Source: Styela clava (Eukaryota > Chordata > Ascidiacea > Stolidobranchia > Styelidae). From it: a DNA stretch of 64,000 bases. Position 1 is the first letter of the stretch. Each line of letters begins with the position of its first letter. Made by a program: the position numbers and the translations under genes. The DNA lies in contig NC_135264.1 of assembly GCF_964204865.1 (NCBI RefSeq), positions 2,108,001 to 2,172,000 on the forward strand, in the 5' to 3' direction. Below, piece after piece: positions 61,087 to 64,000 of this stretch. The notes under the pieces are model-generated. The model saw only the letters and a program-made list of their open reading frames with translations. It did not search any database and was not told the origin of the DNA.

Positions 61087-64000
61087 ATCTAGAGCACCCA
61101 TTTTTGTCATGTTTTTTTTTTATCTGATATTGATCGGCTGGAGTAATATGCACAAAAATTACCTACTTAATTCATGATTTTTGTAATATGACGCAGAAAC
61201 GTAATTTGGCTTTGGATCATTACCATTCCGGATATACTTGGTTGGCAAGATGACAAAACATAACCTAGTTTGTTGTTTTTTGGAGAGTTACTTCGAACGT
61301 ATCAAATCAATAAAAATGTCACTTTTAATTCATATCAAAAGGAAAGCTACTGCTACAACTAGGTATGAGATCAAGCTTGTAAAGGCTATAAATCATCCTA
61401 TTGTTCATAACTTAATCAAAACTTACCAAAGTTATTTGAGAAACTTCTGTTAACAATCCATCAATATAATTTAGTTTGCGTTATTAACTGACAAGAAGTG
61501 TAATGAACTTACGCTTCAAAATTATCCAGTTGCCAATCAAGTTTTCTATTGTTTCATTATGAAAGGCAAATAATCTAGTTACTTATCGATTTTAATCGGT
61601 AAGTATGTAGATAGGTATTTGTCTGTTTATCTGTTAGATGCACGCGATATCTCACGAAAGTGATTGGATCTGATGCAGATTGTGCATGTGCATTCATCAT
61701 ATCTCGTACCTGTAGCCTATTGATTTTGGGCGAATTATGGAAATAATTAGCGAGTTATTTATTAATCAGTGATGGGACACAAGGTGTCACTATGGAGTAA
61801 GAGCGCTGTTTTGGGGATCCCCTAACTATCGATCGATAAGTCTTCGGTCTTTGACCGATATTCTCGTGATTACTCGTTGTTTATCGATACGCATTCATTA
61901 TATTTATGAAACAATAAATGTCAATCATGAACTCTCTAATTTTGCTTCCATGTTCACGAGCGTAGTTTCTGATAAAGGCGAAGGACGTTGCTCTCCGCAT
62001 ACTTACTTTTTACTATCCCTAGACAAAGAATACGAAATTGATAGATGGCAGTGTTAAGGATGAAGTAAATTGTGCATTTTGAATGCTAGAAAATCGACCC
62101 GTGAAAAATAATCTTTTTGCAATTTGTATAGGACAAGTTCGGATATTAATAAAAGGAACTTGATTAGTCTATCCTGATTTATAAGAAAAATCACATAGCC
62201 AGGATGTCTCGTCGACTTCCGGTTTTGACATACGTTGAGGAATACGTTTGCGGTTTGTTTTATTGACTATATAGCTTATATGGTTAGCATTCATGCTATT
62301 AAGAGCAATGTCACAAACCATATCGCGGGTTTGTAAAACCTAGTTTGGGCTATCGTTAATAGATACATGTTCTCGCAATGGATTACCCTTAAAATTCCTC
62401 TAACAATGTTAAATGGGTCAACAATCCTTTGGTATTTGGTAAGTCCCATGACGCACTACAGCGGGGGCGTTTCTTGGGAAAGTGTGAAATTCGTGTATTT
62501 CCTGAATTTTACACGATCTATTTATTTAAGACCCAGCTCATGTTCGCGTTCTTTGAACTCGAGGCGAAATAAATATACACGAGAATAAAACAGGATTGTC
62601 AGTAACGTTTTCAAAAATAAGCGATTCGGGTCGACGAATTCGAGTTTTCAGAAAAATAAATAAACTTAATGGAATTACATCTACATTTCATGGTATTTGC
62701 TTTGAAGCGCCCGCAACAGTACACGTGCATATAGGATAAAATAAATCTAGAGTAGGAAGAAACTGCATTCTTCCATTCCGAAATACGGCTCAATCAGTCA
62801 GGGTGATTAGTGTATGTGGAATCCGAGTGTATTAAATGTAAAAAGATTATTATAATATTTGAGCGTTATAGTTAATAAGCTAAGTCCCCGACGATGTATA
62901 TCATTCATCCATATAAAACAACATTAGCGATTCGGCAAGAACCTTTGTCACCACGATGGGTAAATTTGGTATATGCACTGAAATATCAAAGTTTTTAAAT
63001 ATTTAGGTAAAATAAACAAAACAAAATGGTTTTCACGCACAAAAATGTTGATAAAAAAACGGTACAAATACCATAGAAATTGACTAGAAACAAAATGTCT
63101 GAATCTTGAGGTCAACAAACAATATTTTCGGTATACGATTAGGGAAACCTCAAACAATAATGTCATAGTAAAATCATTATCAATCAATCATTACACAAAT
63201 GTATTAGATGACGGGTAGCTGTGTATAACACCAACATGAGAGTAACTGTTTCTGCCTTCTTGAGCGGGTGATGCACTGGCGATGTACTGTAATAAAAGTA
63301 CTGTCTGAATAAAATTCTGAGAAAAGTCCACTGGAACGGGAAATAGAAAAATTACCGGACACTTTCATTGAAGTGTGTATAAACGAAAAATGATACACCT
63401 GTACAAGTTACTACATTTACTCAGCTTTTATCAGAGCAAAATGATGATAGTATATCATGTCTCATAAATTTACAGATAATCTATCTATGCAATTTTAAAT
63501 ACAGAACCAATGGAAGCAATTAAAAAGTATGATTGATTGATGTCACGTTAAAAAAGACTATTACATAGAATAATTTTGTTACGTCTTGACAAAATAATTT
63601 GCATAATATATTCGAGGAATTTTGCTGGTTAAAATATACGAAACTCAAAAAGCAGATTTAAATAATAAATTTAAATTAGAAGACTGATATTTTTAAATTT
63701 CGCACTTCATGTCATTGTCACATTAGGAGTATCATTCCAAACACTACTGTCGCACCCCAAAACAATCAAACTTACTAAGTTATAAGCAGTTTATAAACGT
63801 GTCAGGAATAATAAAATCAACAGAAATGGAGAAAGAGTACGATATTGACGCGTTTCCGTGATTTTGAGCGGTGATTCAAAAACAACCGATGCGTTGCTTG
63901 TACGTGCACAAATCAATGCAGTCTTTCTGTTTGTTACTCACTGTAGTTTTTCACCAATTCAGTCAGTATACGCGTGTTTGCATTTCGATATGCGTCTACA
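61087..64000 (-). repeat. Right arm of the inverted duplication, with the empty site
   Basis: Reverse complement of 42,785-43,049 (here 61,087-61,353) joined directly to that of about 28,168-30,631 (here 61,356-64,000). The join contains a single TA where the other arm has the 12.15-kb CACTG element. The arm carries one extra insertion at 61,580-61,865 and is cut by the window end. Extrapolating, the 3' end of a second receptor-like gene, facing the opposite way, would lie a few hundred bases beyond 64,000 if the duplication continues. Confidence 0.9.
61580..61865. mobile_element. 286-base insertion in the right arm
   Basis: Absent from the left arm, where AATCTAGT runs straight into GATTACTCG (reverse complement of 30,400-30,417). 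The insert begins TACTTATCGATTTTAATCGG and has ATCGATCGATAAGT near its other end, so an ACTTATCGAT inverted pair may be its termini. No gene. Family not recognised. Confidence 0.65.

Overview
The window is eukaryotic, most likely from an invertebrate animal. It is AT-rich, its protein-coding genes are split by short GT-AG introns (about 100-300 bases), and it is crowded with animal-type mobile DNA: a two-ORF CR1/Jockey-type LINE, several hAT relics, a CACTG-ended element, and a long-terminal-repeat DNA element carrying a YqaJ-like fragment. Small introns and one acceptor just before a start codon would suit a tunicate, but I cannot fix the species.

Layout. 1-5.35 kb: an antisense, broken LINE. 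5.35-9.8 kb: three non-autonomous DNA-transposon relics and anonymous DNA. 9.9-15.0 kb: a sense LINE of the same family with both ORFs open. 15.0-24.7 kb: DNA in which I see no gene. 24.77-27.69 kb: an eight-exon gene for an unrecognised single-pass membrane receptor-like protein; its 3' end shows an A-run followed by about 120 more codons open in the -1 frame except for one TGA. 28.2-30.6 kb: one arm of a diverged inverted duplication whose other arm is 61.1-64.0 kb and runs off the window.

The core, 30.6-61 kb, is layered. A 12.15-kb CACTG...CAGTG element (30,632-42,782) sits between TA dinucleotides, and the other arm of the inverted duplication keeps the matching uninterrupted site with one TA. 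Inside it are a 3.3-kb long-terminal-inverted-repeat element with a decayed YqaJ-type nuclease fragment, a 1.95-kb hAT element, and C-terminal exons of a gene resembling the uncharacterised SAMD3-like family known from fish. A 1.19-kb hAT element lies inside one of those exons. The right part of this assembly plus its flank is then repeated as three head-to-tail copies of exactly 7,291 bases (35,925-57,797), with only about ten differing sites seen by eye. Both breakpoints of the repeat lie inside hAT elements.

The inferred order is: inverted duplication; insertion of the CACTG element into one arm; nested insertions; then a very recent tandem triplication. No rRNA, tRNA or CRISPR feature was recognised. 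All homology statements come from reading the sequence, not from database searches.
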